DNA from: Uloborus plumipes
Lineage: Eukaryota > Arthropoda > Arachnida > Araneae > Uloboridae
Direction: 5' to 3'
NCBI GenBank assembly: GCA_038373865.1
Contig: JAXGGA010001612.1
Coordinates: 82,048 to 146,047 of the forward strand
DNA: 64,000 bases
Below, piece by piece: positions 54,442-64,000 of this stretch (within the stretch, counting starts at the first letter, position 1; each line of letters opens with the position of its first letter). The translations under genes were made by a program, and so were the position numbers. A model generated the notes under the pieces. It was not told the DNA's origin, did not search any database, and saw nothing but the letters and a program-made list of their open reading frames with translations.

Positions 54442-54646
54442 GAGAATTCAATTAGTGTGTCGTTTTAGTCGATTAAAATATTCTGCTGCAGTTAAAATTA
54501 GAACTTTTAGAAGTACAACTTCCTAAACAAAAATAAAACATCTATTTTTTAAGAGTAGCTTTGGTTAGTTGATTCAGAATTAAATTGCATGTTGTATTTA
54601 TCAGTGCATACTAAAATATTGGAAAAAAAGTATGATCACAATAGCA

Positions 54647-54652
54647 TTTATT
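54647..54652 (-). terminator. Possible poly(A) signal of the - strand gene
   Basis: AATAAA on the - strand, about 190 bp beyond the predicted stop at 54843. If right, the two convergent transcripts end about 200 bp apart. Confidence 0.35.
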
Positions 54653-54842
54653 TTTTGAACCAAGAGAATTTTTAAATACAAATTGTGTATGACAGAAAAA
54701 AAGACATACAATATTTTCCACACAGAAACATTTCTTCACATCATATTAAAATGAACTAAATTAAAAACAATGCAAGGAAGTTTTTTTTTTTTTTTTTTTT
54801 GAATGCAAGTGATCTTCAGAGTGAAGTTTTTTCCACCTTCCA

Positions 54843-57190
54843 TTAAAATGAATCTTGTTTTACGCCTGCAATTGAAAACATTAATTTAAACACACAAATA
54901 CATAAGAATTGAACAAATACCTTAGTACTGAAAAATAAAATAGGAATAATCAACGTAAAAATGCACAAAATATGCAAGGATGACTTTTTATCCTAAAGCT
55001 CACACTTCATTGCATTGAAAAAGAAGTTCCTTGTAGCCCTGAAACAAGTATCTGCAGACTTTTGCAAATTTTGTGCGTTATTACGTTGATTTTTCTTATT
55101 TCACAAAAATACATGTTTAACAGATGAAGAACGTCATGAATTATACAAATAAATCAAGAATTTTCATCTGGAACTAATCGAGCTCATTTTCCCATGTGAC
55201 TTTCTAGCATAAGATCAATATTTTCCTTATTAGCTGAGGCAGCAAATTATGTCAACAATAGCTTTTTACAGGCCCGTCATTTAGGGGGGGGGGTGTCAAT
55301 TGCCCCCCCCCCCCCAGACTTTAAGAAATCAATGGATTTACATACAAGTGGGCGTGGTTTTGCTGATTTCCGATTAAATTGCATTGAGTTTTCCCCCTTT
55401 GCTACCACCCCCCCTCTGGAAAAACTTGAAATGAAGTCACTGGCTTTTTACATTTAATACCGATTTCAAACAACAAAATATATATCTCTTATACAAAAAC
55501 GAAATGAAAATGACAATACAACACAGTGGTTCCCGACCTAGATGTAATTATTCCCCAAATGGGTAAAATGGGGTTTTTCAAGGGATAAAAAAAAGTATAA
55601 AGATTTAGTCATTGTTCGATCACAAAACAAAATTCTTAAATAACATGTACATCAAATTTATTTTCAAGTAATCATTAGCTATTTATTAACCGACTTCAAC
55701 AAAGGAGGAGGTTCTCAATTCAAAGCGTATATATTTTTTTTTTTGTTTGTTTGCATATAACTTATGATCTACTGAACCGATTTGGACGATTTTTTTTTTA
55801 ATCGATAGGAGATGATGTAACTTAGGTACCATGTACTCATATGACGATATTGGTTCACTAGAAAAAAAGTTATTATGGAAAACAGTAAATTTCATGTCAT
55901 TTCCCCATTAAATGATTAACTTTTCAATCCATTGTTGCAAAAATGTGTTGCCTCGCAACAGCAATATTAATAGTAATCATGATGAAAAATTTGAACCAAG
56001 GCTTAACTAAATCTAACATGAAACTCATTAGCGGTAACGTACGTAGTATGTTTTAAAATCTTATGAACAACGAGAAACTAGAATTGCTTTGAAATATAAA
56101 TTAGTTGAAAAGCCGTTGATATTTAAATGGCCTTGATTAAGCTAGTACACAAATAAATACCAGAGAATAACAAAGATTATTTTTTAGTGTCAATCGTTTA
56201 TAATTTTAGACGCGTTGATAGTTTCTTCCTTTTTTTCAGTTTATTTTATGGAGCATTTACTTAAGAAAATTAGGTGAAGTTCCGTAATGGAAACATTACC
56301 TTATTTCATAAGTACACTTACACTAAAAAGAATAAAATAAAATAATTTTGGAAAAAAATAGAACCGACTTCAGTTGGAAATTGCTCTAAAAAGTAAAAAA
56401 TAATTTTTTTCTTTGAACACCATCGAAACTACTTTTAAACATAAGTTTTGAAGTCGGCGCAAAAACGATAGGTCAAATGCTATTTAACCATATTTTGCCA
56501 ACATTTTTCAGAGAAACCATTGAAAATTAAAAGCAGAATATTTGTACCAGTACATGAATGTGTGGTAATGAATGAAATGTATGCGAATGCTTTTTAAGAA
56601 CCTGGATCCATTAAAATGTATATAGTTGAATTATAGTTGCGTATGATTCTATACATTGTTTTTGCGCCTACTTCAAAACTTATGTTTAAAAGTAGTTTCG
56701 ATGGTGTTCAAAGAAAAAAATTATTTTTTACTTTTTAGAGCAATTTCCTACTGAAGTCAGTTCTATTTTTTTCCAAAATTATTTTATATATGTATAAAAA
56801 GAAGCTCAACTTAAAAAATGACTGAAATTATTGACCGAAATTGACTGAGTAGGTACAGAAATGCTGATACATGAAAGAAGAATTTTCAATGATAAAATAA
56901 GAATTCACCGACATGTCAACTCATTTCTGCCTTTTGCATGTACAAACTAATTTGGTGATTTTTTTTTTTGTGTGTGTGTGTGTGAGAATGAAGTTACTAA
57001 AAACAATGAAATAAATAAAAATGTCAAACTAAAAATTACCATCCGAGTAGTTTGGCTGCATAGGTTGTGGATGAGATTCTGGATTATGGGGTTGTGGTCC
57101 AACTGCATTAGAGGGAAATGGTGCTGAATTTTGCTGAATATTGGTATTCTCTGGAGTTGAATTTAAATTCACTCGATTAAAAGAAGCCAT
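54843..57190 (-). CDS. Possible two-exon gene for a 57-residue Pro/Asn-rich protein
   Basis: Exon 57040-57190 starts with ATG and encodes MASFNRVNLNSTPENTN, then a Pro/Gln/Asn-rich stretch ending QPMQPNYSDG. An acceptor (TTTTTATTTTAG) sits 3 bases before the ATG, so the upstream exon is noncoding and lies to the right. The donor is GGTAATT. The best downstream acceptor in phase is TTTTCAATTGCAG at about 54866, giving a 23-nt coding exon (GVKQDSF, stop 54843-54845). The intron would be about 2.2 kb. The protein is hydrophilic with no membrane segment or known domain, and I do not recognise it. Another acceptor near 55040 is possible, and the first exon could belong to a longer protein. The first exon is better supported than the second. 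Confidence 0.38.
55160..55510. repeat. Degenerate copy of the satellite-bearing element, 5' end
   Basis: GGAACTAATCGAGCTCATTTTCCC and following sequence align with the 5' 200 bp of the elements at 41320 and 50201 but are much diverged. It is interrupted by the MITE at 55269-55442. Just after it, CAGTGGTTCCCGACCT at about 55521 is a lone hAT-type end. Confidence 0.65.
55269..55442. mobile_element. 174-bp hAT-type MITE
   Basis: The ends CAGGCCCGTCATTT and AAATGAAGTCACTG are flanked by a perfect 8-bp duplication GCTTTTTA (55261-55268 and 55443-55450). G- and C-runs lie near the left. Confidence 0.9.
55685..56788 (+). mobile_element. Hairpin-bearing AACCGACTTCAACAAAGGAG repeat, copy 2
   Basis: Starts TTAACCGACTTCAACAAAGG. 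The palindrome has arms 56334-56465 and 56658-56788. It is the same architecture, in inverse orientation, as 27943-29303, and lies in the intron of the putative small gene. Confidence 0.8.
56970..56986. repeat. (TG)n microsatellite
   Basis: Eight TG units follow a T-run. Confidence 0.9.
57040..57190 (-). CDS. First coding exon, unidentified Pro/Asn/Gln-rich N-terminus
   Basis: This 151-nt exon has an acceptor 3 nt upstream of ATG and a GTAATT donor. Codon use is unlike the surrounding AT-rich repeats, and there are no stops. The composition resembles disordered N-termini of nuclear or membrane-associated proteins. Confidence 0.55.
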
Positions 57191-57229
57191 GTTCTAAAAT
57201 AAAAATTGTTGAATTTTTAAATGATATTA

Positions 57230-57650
57230 TGTCCAAATAAAGGTTTTATTTCATCACAATATAAAGTTATTAGGTGCCAAAATCCAGTGCAGATGAAGAG
57301 TTTTCTGAGAAAAGTTTGCAGATGCTGTGATTAAAAATGGTATAGGTGGGAGACTCCCAACTATGAAAGATTTATCAATAGTAGGGGGGCTACGGGAAAA
57401 GAAACTGCATTTTGTGATAAAAGCATGAAACTTGGTAGGTTTGTAGACAATGTATAAAAAAACATTTTTAGAAGGGGAGCTAATCGGAAATCCCCCCAAA
57501 CCCCTCTTAGCGGCCATTTTTGGTCCAAAACTAGAAATAGCGCATTTTTGTAATTATTATTATTATTTTCTTCTTAAATCATTGGCTATGTCATTACATA
57601 GGCGTTTATTGTATTTTTTATCGTTTAAAGCTCCACTTAGAGACTAATTT
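57230..57650 (-). repeat. Dispersed repeat, inverse partner of 62490-62800
   Basis: Shared blocks include GGCCATTTTTGG, AACCCCTC, CATTTTTAGAAGGGGAGC and GCATTTTGTGATAAAAGCAT, in reverse order and strand. The family is unidentified and its ends are not defined. Confidence 0.7.
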
Positions 57651-57796
57651 TAAAAAGCACAACCCAAAAATGCTTTTTTTTTAGCAAATAGATATTTTTT
57701 AAGAATAAATTCATGAAAGTGAATTCCCTCCCCCCATAAATGCATTAATGGTTAAAGAATGTAAATATACATTAAATAAATGTTTAAAAAAAGTAG

Positions 57797-58600
57797 GGTG
57801 CCGGTTATCCGGATCCTAATTGACCGAACCGTCCAATTATCCGGTCATGATACCTCTCATTTTTATGACTAAGCACACATCATCGAAAATGTTTCCCAAG
57901 GGTACAAAAGCATAAGAACTTGAGGGAAAAGTTAATATCAAAATAGCATGATTCTACGAAAATAAAATTTAAAGTTTCAATTTCAGAAATTTTAAAGTTT
58001 TAGTTTTAAATTTATTTTTTCTCTAATTTTTATTATTGTTGCCGTTGCTGATTTTTTTTCTTCAAATATGGTAGTTCATTAGGTGACGAATATTTTCCAG
58101 TGTGTTTATCATTGGTAACATGTGTCATTGTTCATATGTTCCCGTAAATGCTATTTATATGGATCGAGATTAGGAAAGATGCTCATATTTTTATAAGTTA
58201 CGGTTTCTCATAGTCTTATGGTTTTACATGTTCAAAAGTATTGTTTTAAATGCATTTATTTTAATTTTGCTTAAGTGTTAAAGTTTAAATGGTAAACTTC
58301 AATGGTTAAAAATTTAAATGGCATGGTTAAAGCTTTAATGGTTCAAAAGTTTAAATGGCAACCAAGGGTTATGTTTGGTGAAAACAACCACAGGAAATGT
58401 TGCTTTTACCAAAATTATTACAACAGATATTTACTGGATTAAATTTATTTTCTGTTCGAAATTAACTCCAAAAAAAATCTATTGTGCCCTGCAGCAACTT
58501 TAAATATATCAGTCTTGTACTGAGGTTATGAAACAATGTTCGAAATTCTGTCAAAACAGGCAAAAATTAGGTAATTATCAGACTTTGTAAATGTAGGTAG
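57797..58600. other. Possible Tigger-like end, otherwise unrecognised
   Basis: AGGGTGCCGGTTATCCGGATC followed by a GACCGAACCG-type stretch and ATTATCCGGTCATG resembles the start of pogo/Tigger-type transposons, but I find no matching far end. The rest is AT-rich. Confidence 0.3.
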
Positions 58601-58619
58601 ATTTAAATTTGAAGAATTA

Positions 58620-60300
58620 TTTGTATCGGAAAAATTTAATGAAAAGAGGGATAAGTGGCATAACTCTTGTATCTTGAGGTATAACAGTGAAAAAGTCAGA
58701 AGAGCTGAAGAAAGAAAAAGAAAGGAAAACTTTGAAGAGTGCCACGTAAGTAAACATTTTGAAGAGGCTTCAGTTCAGCAGAAGAGAAAGAAATGTACTT
58801 CATCCTTTCCAGATTTGTGTTTCTTTTCTGATAAGCCTGGTGAAAATAGACAGGAGTTACATCTAGTTCTGACGAAATCAGTTGACAGAAAATACGAAAT
58901 TGCGTGTTAGTAAAAGCAGACAGTACGCTCACTGCTGAGTTGGCGCAAGCTGACATAATAGCTCAAGAATGGAAGTACCACCGTACTTGCATTCGTAAAA
59001 CTTCACTTGTAAAACTTTATCACTCATGAAGGACAGCAAATGATTGTTCTGAGGAAAATATTTATTCACGAATTGAATTAATTGCCCTACACCGAGTAAT
59101 TTCTTACTTGCAAAATCTTAGAGTTAACAAATGTGATAAGTATCCAATTTTCAGAATATTCGTTCGACTAAAATATTATTCTGAAGGAATAGAAGACTTA
59201 TGCTACAACACAATTTATCAATCGAAAATAAATCTGCTAATGATGTTGACAATACCGGGCTTAGAGCAAAGATATTATCACACTTCGGACATGGACATAT
59301 GCATGCAGAGAAATCAGGCTTTGAATATGTTTTAGTTTGTAAAGGTAAGTGAATCAATATGTGTCTCCAGTACTAGCAGTTTCGAAGATGCTGTCGCAAG
59401 TGACATGATAGTGAATTCCACTAGGACATGCATTTGAAAGTCAACTGTCAGCGTCGAAGGCGGATTTGAAGAGTCAGCAAGAAGCTGTTGATCCTCTTCT
59501 TCCGTCCTTTTAAATAACTTGTTATATGGTACTTGCAATATTGATGGTCTTCTTTCTCAACCATTACTTGCAATTTGTCAGTTGTATTTAATATGCATAT
59601 ATATATACTTCAAACAAATTAACAAAGCAAACTATCAAGCATCAACTAAACAAGGAACAACCAATACCTGTTTATTTGGCTATGAAAGTATACGAACTGA
59701 CTAGAAGAAAAAGTCTTGTTGACATAATGCATATTTTGGAACTTTTCATTTCTTACCCAAGGCTTCTAAAGATTTCTACTGGACTCTGCAAAGCATCAGT
59801 TAAACAAATTGATAAATATAAAACTACATTTCCCTCACATTTCAGGATCTTTGTTTTTACACCGGCCGCGCACGATAATTTTTATTATAACTCTAGTAGT
59901 ACAGCAAATAAGGACTCTTTCCATATAACAAGCACTTCAATGTTTCAGCATGCGCCATTTCAGCAGCAAGGCTCAAAAATTCCTCTTGTATTTCCCAAAA
60001 TACCATCTTCTAAAAAGGTCGCTCTGTTACCACATCAGTTATATCATTATTTGTAAATCCAGCATATCTTTCAGTGAAGGAACCACCACAATCTAATTTT
60101 GATGGATTAAATAAGTCAGAAATGCTTTTCATAGAAACTAAATTAACAAATGAATTCTTGAAAGAGGTGAAATGTCTTAAGCGAATTTATGTCATGCAAG
60201 TGTAAAACAAACTGCTCTCAAAAACTTGTTGGTGCTTCAAAAATGGACTGTGTACCAATGTGTAAATTCTGCAATGGAAAATGTTGCATATCTATGTAAA
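58620..60300 (+). pseudogene. Decayed ORF of a repetitive family with a Cys-rich tail
   Basis: Pieces in shifting frames read in order: CFFSDKPGENRQELH (about 58818), AELAQADIIAQEWKYHRTCI (about 58938), SEGIEDLCYNTIYQSKINLL (about 59180), LAMKVYELTRRKSLVDIMHI (about 59670), YPRLLKISTGLCKASVKQI (about 59753), FTPAAHDNFYYNSSSTANKD (about 59855) and finally CKCKTNCSQKL with MCKFCNGKCC (about 60190-60290). This order matches a family I recall as uncharacterised repetitive proteins in arthropods and cnidarians, with an AAVDNIDHNPSST-like core and a cysteine-rich C-terminus. At least five frameshifts or stops break it. I cannot name a transposon class for it. Confidence 0.7.
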
Positions 60301-60356
60301 TTACTAGCCAGTTCAATTGCGTAAAATCAGCTTGTATATATAGCCATTACACATAA

Positions 60357-61724
60357 TCTTTACTAATATATAAAGCTGTAGAGTTTGTTTGTTTGTTTGT
60401 TTGAACGCGCTAATCTCAGGAACTACTGGTTCGATTTGAAAAATTCTTTTTGTGTTGAATAGTCCATTTATCCAGAAAGACTTTAGGCTATAGTTTGAAA
60501 AGATTCGATCTGCGATTCGTTTTTTATTCGAATTCAAGGCAATTTTCTCATAAATCGCCGAATACTGGGGTTAAAAATTACTTGCACATATTAATGTTAT
60601 ATATCGTTGGAAGCAGAAAAATTTTGTCCTTCTTATGCAGTTTGTTCTGATTCTCTAACTTAAACACAGCACGAGTTATTCAATTTTTAAACTTGCCTTT
60701 TGCAAGGCTTCACCCGATTTCTTTCAATACTTGGTTCATTAAAACCATCAATAAAAAATAAACTAATTATTCCACAGTTTTGATTTTTACGCCATTGGAT
60801 AGAGCGATATTTTTAACCCCAGAATTGATTCGACTTACAGTCGAAGAACCAAGCTTTTATCTCCACTAGAAAAAAAGTTACAAGCGTTTGAACTTTGAGT
60901 TCGAAAACCTCTTTTCTGATCAAATTATTAACGTTTTATTGCGTTGCTATGCCGATATCTTTTAAATTCATTGTTGGTGTCCTTTTCTTCATTTCGTTTC
61001 TTAAAAGCATTTCATTTTACGGCGTTTCAACAAGGCAAATAATGCGATCGTCCGTGTTTCACTTGAATTCCTGCATACTTAATGGCTTATATTTTTTTTC
61101 TGGTACCATTTTGAAAATGTGTTTCAAATTAAATTGTAATTCATGTTTTTAGCAGGGATTTTTTTTTGGCTGCGATCTAAATATTAAAACAACTTTTTTG
61201 TTTGGAATTTTTCAATTAATGTTACAGGAAGAGAGCGGTTTGGAAATATTTGTTTTTGGTAGGGAATTGTATTTGTTTATTAGGGAGAGTGTTAAATATG
61301 TGCTACTTGACATTGTTTTTATTCCTGAGGAAGCATGTGCAAATAATGCGATTGACTTTTTTATGCGGGAAAGTTTTTTAGCGAGCCGCTTTAGCGGGGA
61401 GTAGTTTTTTGAAACCGGTTTCGCTAAAACTTTCTTCCCGCCTTTAAATGCGAGCCGCCTTGGCGGCGAGTAATTTGTTTTAAGTTTCCTTACTACTTTA
61501 AAGGCGAGCCGCCTTGGCGGCGAGTAGTTTGCTGAAACTTTCCTCGCTACTTTAAAGGCGAGCTGCCTTGGCGGTTATATATCATTACTGAAACTTTCCT
61601 CGCTACTTTAAAGGCGAGCTGCCTCGGCGGTTATATATCATTATATACCGCCTTGACGGCGAGTAGTTTATTTAAATTTTCATCACTACTTTAAAGCCCG
61701 TGCAACGCCGGGCCCCACAGCTAG
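60357..61724 (+). mobile_element. Helitron (non-autonomous), + strand
   Basis: The 5' end TCTTTACTAATATATAAAGC is preceded by A. The 3' end has the hairpin GCCCG TGCAACGC CGGGC, then CCCACAGCTAG and a host T. The first about 620 bp matches the - strand Helitron at 43639-46727. The 3' part instead carries a tandem hairpin array. No Rep/helicase ORF. Confidence 0.9.
61360..61700 (+). repeat. Tandem hairpin array in the Helitron 3' region
   Basis: Five to six units of about 50-60 bp each contain TACTTTAAAGGCGAG followed by a CCGCCTTGGCGG hairpin. The last unit grades into the terminal hairpin. The short Helitron at 3319-3871 has two or three decayed units. Confidence 0.85.
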
Positions 61725-61729
61725 TCATT

Positions 61730-63458
61730 ATATATAATTACCTGCTCAGATTTATATTGAAATTCAGTTGTTTCTTTTGTTATAAAGGGTTACTTTTCAA
61801 TAACAGCACAATATTATAAGTAGTAGAGATGTTGCTTAATTAACACAGCACTAAACTTTTTATTACAGCAATTATTTTTTTCTTATCTTATCTTTTAGAA
61901 TTAGAGAACAAACTCCTCAAATCGTTTAATGAGAAAAAAAACTTGAAATTTGTTTTAAAGCTTTTTCTTTAGAATTTCGCAGATGTATAAAAATATGATC
62001 GTGCCTCCCCTTCCCCCTATTTTATAGGTGCAAGCGTAACTTATCCTGCTGAATGTGAGTGAAATTTCCATGATATTGCGTTTTTTTTTTCAAAATGTTT
62101 GAAGTTTTTTTATTACTTTTTTCGTCCATAAAGAAAACTGGTTTTATTTTAATTAATCAAAGATAAATATTCATTCTTAAGTAACAATTCAAACGGTTTT
62201 TTTTAAGTTTTGAAAAAGTACTAGCTTTGCTTATGATTTTTAATTTCTGTTTTTATTTTCAGTTTTGCAATACATTTTTATGAGTAAGTTTTAAAAAATA
62301 TGCTCGGGTTTTCCAAAGTTTCGGATTTTTGGGGTTCGGATTGCTGGGATTTTAATGCAACTCAATTGTTTTTCTTTAATATAGTGTTTTCAAATACATA
62401 GTTGGACACTCTTAAACCGGCCCCTGAAAACAATTTGGAAGATTTTGATCAATTTCAGTTTTTCAGAAAAAACGAATTTTTAATGAGTACTATTAAAATT
62501 TATAGGTTTTAAGCTATTTTGACGGCTTTCTAAACTTTGTTTAACATAGCTAAACTCTAATAAGATGATAAAAAAGGTGTTTTTTGAAAAAGAAATAAGA
62601 AAAGCAATTTCGGAATTTTTGACCAAAAATGGCCGCCGGAGGGGTTTGGGTGGGGATTTTGGAATGGCTCCCCTTCTAAAAATGTTTATAAATACATTGT
62701 CTACATGCATACAAACTTTCATGCTTTTATCACAAAATGCAGTTTCCGGCTATATTTTGGACCATAGCCCCTCTAGTACAAAGCCCAACAAGATTGGAAC
62801 AATGAAATCTCTCAAGCAGTAATGTTGACAACAGTGACGAATACTTCTTGCACATAAATACACTTTTATTACACTTTTGGCCGACACAGCGTCAAAATAA
62901 TCTGTTTTCAGAAGTTTTTTTATAAAACAGTTTTGCTAATAATAAATAACTCCTTCAAGAATGTTAAAAAGTAGATAGTGGGGACAAAGAATCTTCTAAT
63001 AGGAACTTCTCTACTATGTCGAGATTTTCTGACAATGCTCACAAAATTTTGTTTTGCATTTTGTACTTTTCATCCTAAGTCAGGCTAATTTATTTTGTTG
63101 ATGTCCAAAAATCATTTATCATCTCATCAAAGACAATATCCATTGAAACTCAAAAGCTGCTTCAAAACTGATAAATAGATTATGTGTTTAATAGCTAATT
63201 TTTCAGTACCGAATTTTGCTGCTTGATCTAAAATTTGGTACTGACAAAATATCTAGTATTTGGTTGATTTTCCAGCAGCATGAAATTTACATAGGTAATT
63301 TCCAAATAGTAAATCATGAAAAAGGAATGTTTAAAGGAATAAAATTTTATAACGGACACAGGACAAACTAAGATCTATTTTCTTTTCTACACAAAAATAC
63401 TTATATCCATTCCTTTGCATTCTCGAAATTCCCAAAGTCAGTAATTAATTAATAAGTA
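61730..63458. other. AT-rich, one dispersed repeat, no gene seen
   Basis: 62490-62800 is the forward copy of the repeat at 57230-57650 (GGCCGCC, GGGGTTTGGG, TCCCCTTCTAAAAATG). The remainder shows no exon with good splice sites. A 5' noncoding exon of the small - strand gene could be here but cannot be recognised. Confidence 0.4.
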
Positions 63459-63630
63459 CTGTCGGCCCCGCTTAAACGAATACTGACGGTTCCAAGGAAT
63501 ATTCAATTAAACAGGGTATTCGATTAAGCAGGGATCTTTAACATTACGTCTATGGCATCGGTTCCGAGATATTTTATTCATATAAGTGGAGTATTCGTTT
63601 ATCCGTTACCCGATTAAGCGGGGACGACAG
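63459..63630. mobile_element. 172-bp TA-flanked MITE (mariner/pogo type)
   Basis: The ends CTGTCGGCCCCGCTTAA and TTAAGCGGGGACGACAG are inverted with one mismatch, flanked by TA at 63457-63458 and 63631-63632. Inner GATTAAGC/CGATTAAG motifs add symmetry. Confidence 0.85.
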
Positions 63631-64000
63631 TAGTTGTACCTATATTTCAGTTAAAATAAGAACATGAATGAATTTTATTTTTAACTTTTTAACAGAGCTT
63701 TACGATCTATACCCGATCTTTCATATCATTTAAATATTTATAAATTTCAGAAACAGAAGCATCTGCATTACTTCCATTATAAAATTTATTAAAATTGCTT
63801 GCCTCATTGCTCAAAAGTAGCTAATTTAGCAGCAAGAATTCCACTATGAGAACATAAAATGAAATTTCAACATTAAAAATTTAATAAAAATATTCTTTTA
63901 AAAAATTGAACCTTGAGTTAGAGAGAAAATACAACATTTAAATCAATGAATTATTTCTCATTTTTCAAATGCTTAAACAAGCAGTTTAACAAATTCATTT

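Noticed and set aside
55740..55895. 69-codon ORF near the GACTTC repeat
   Set aside because: It overlaps the repeat end and a T-run, and a similar relation is seen in many such repeats without conserved coding.

Overview
This is a eukaryotic, AT-rich, intron-rich nuclear window. It most likely comes from an arthropod, and a chelicerate such as a spider is my best guess from repeat style and protein divergence; I cannot prove the taxon. Only a few percent is coding. One gene is complete: COPS4 (COP9 signalosome subunit 4) on the + strand, 11 coding exons from 12051 to 54345. The exons join with every phase matching to give 405 codons plus a stop. On the - strand to its left are two internal exons (2940-3170 and 4372-5417) of what I read as LIN54, the DNA-binding subunit of the DREAM/MuvB complex. 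Its cysteine-rich DNA-binding exons must lie beyond position 1. LIN54 and COPS4 are therefore head-to-head, the order I recall from human 4q21. To the right, a possible small - strand gene (start at 57190) may run tail-to-tail towards COPS4.

Almost everything else is mobile DNA, much of it nested, and many boundaries can be set from target-site duplications (TSDs). Region by region: 1-8.4 kb (LIN54 introns and intergenic) holds a long-inverted-repeat foldback element split by a hAT element, a short Helitron, another hAT element and a TTAA-flanked element. The stretch 8.4-12.05 kb is the divergent promoter region with nothing else recognised. COPS4 intron 1 holds a nest: a hAT element containing two SINEs inserted at one target in opposite orientations, one of them split by a further 2.65 kb insertion. 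Intron 2 holds a large palindrome, tandem repeats, a 1.57 kb hAT element with a perfect 8-bp TSD and a SINE. Intron 3 holds a 30-bp satellite and an intact Tc1-like transposon with a DD36E transposase. Introns 4-8 hold further MITEs, a decayed Tigger-like element, a second foldback copy, a 2.65 kb hAT element and a 3.1 kb Helitron with a hAT-like insert. Intron 9 holds a LINE fragment and a satellite-bearing element, possibly inside a larger inverted-repeat unit.

From 54.3 to 64 kb there are more repeats, a decayed ORF of a repetitive family with a cysteine-rich tail, a second long Helitron, and a 172-bp TA-flanked MITE near the end. The only intact mobile-element protein is the Tc1-like transposase. 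The host genes have no operon-like relation; the likely functional link is the shared divergent promoter region of LIN54 (cell-cycle transcription) and COPS4 (cullin deneddylation).
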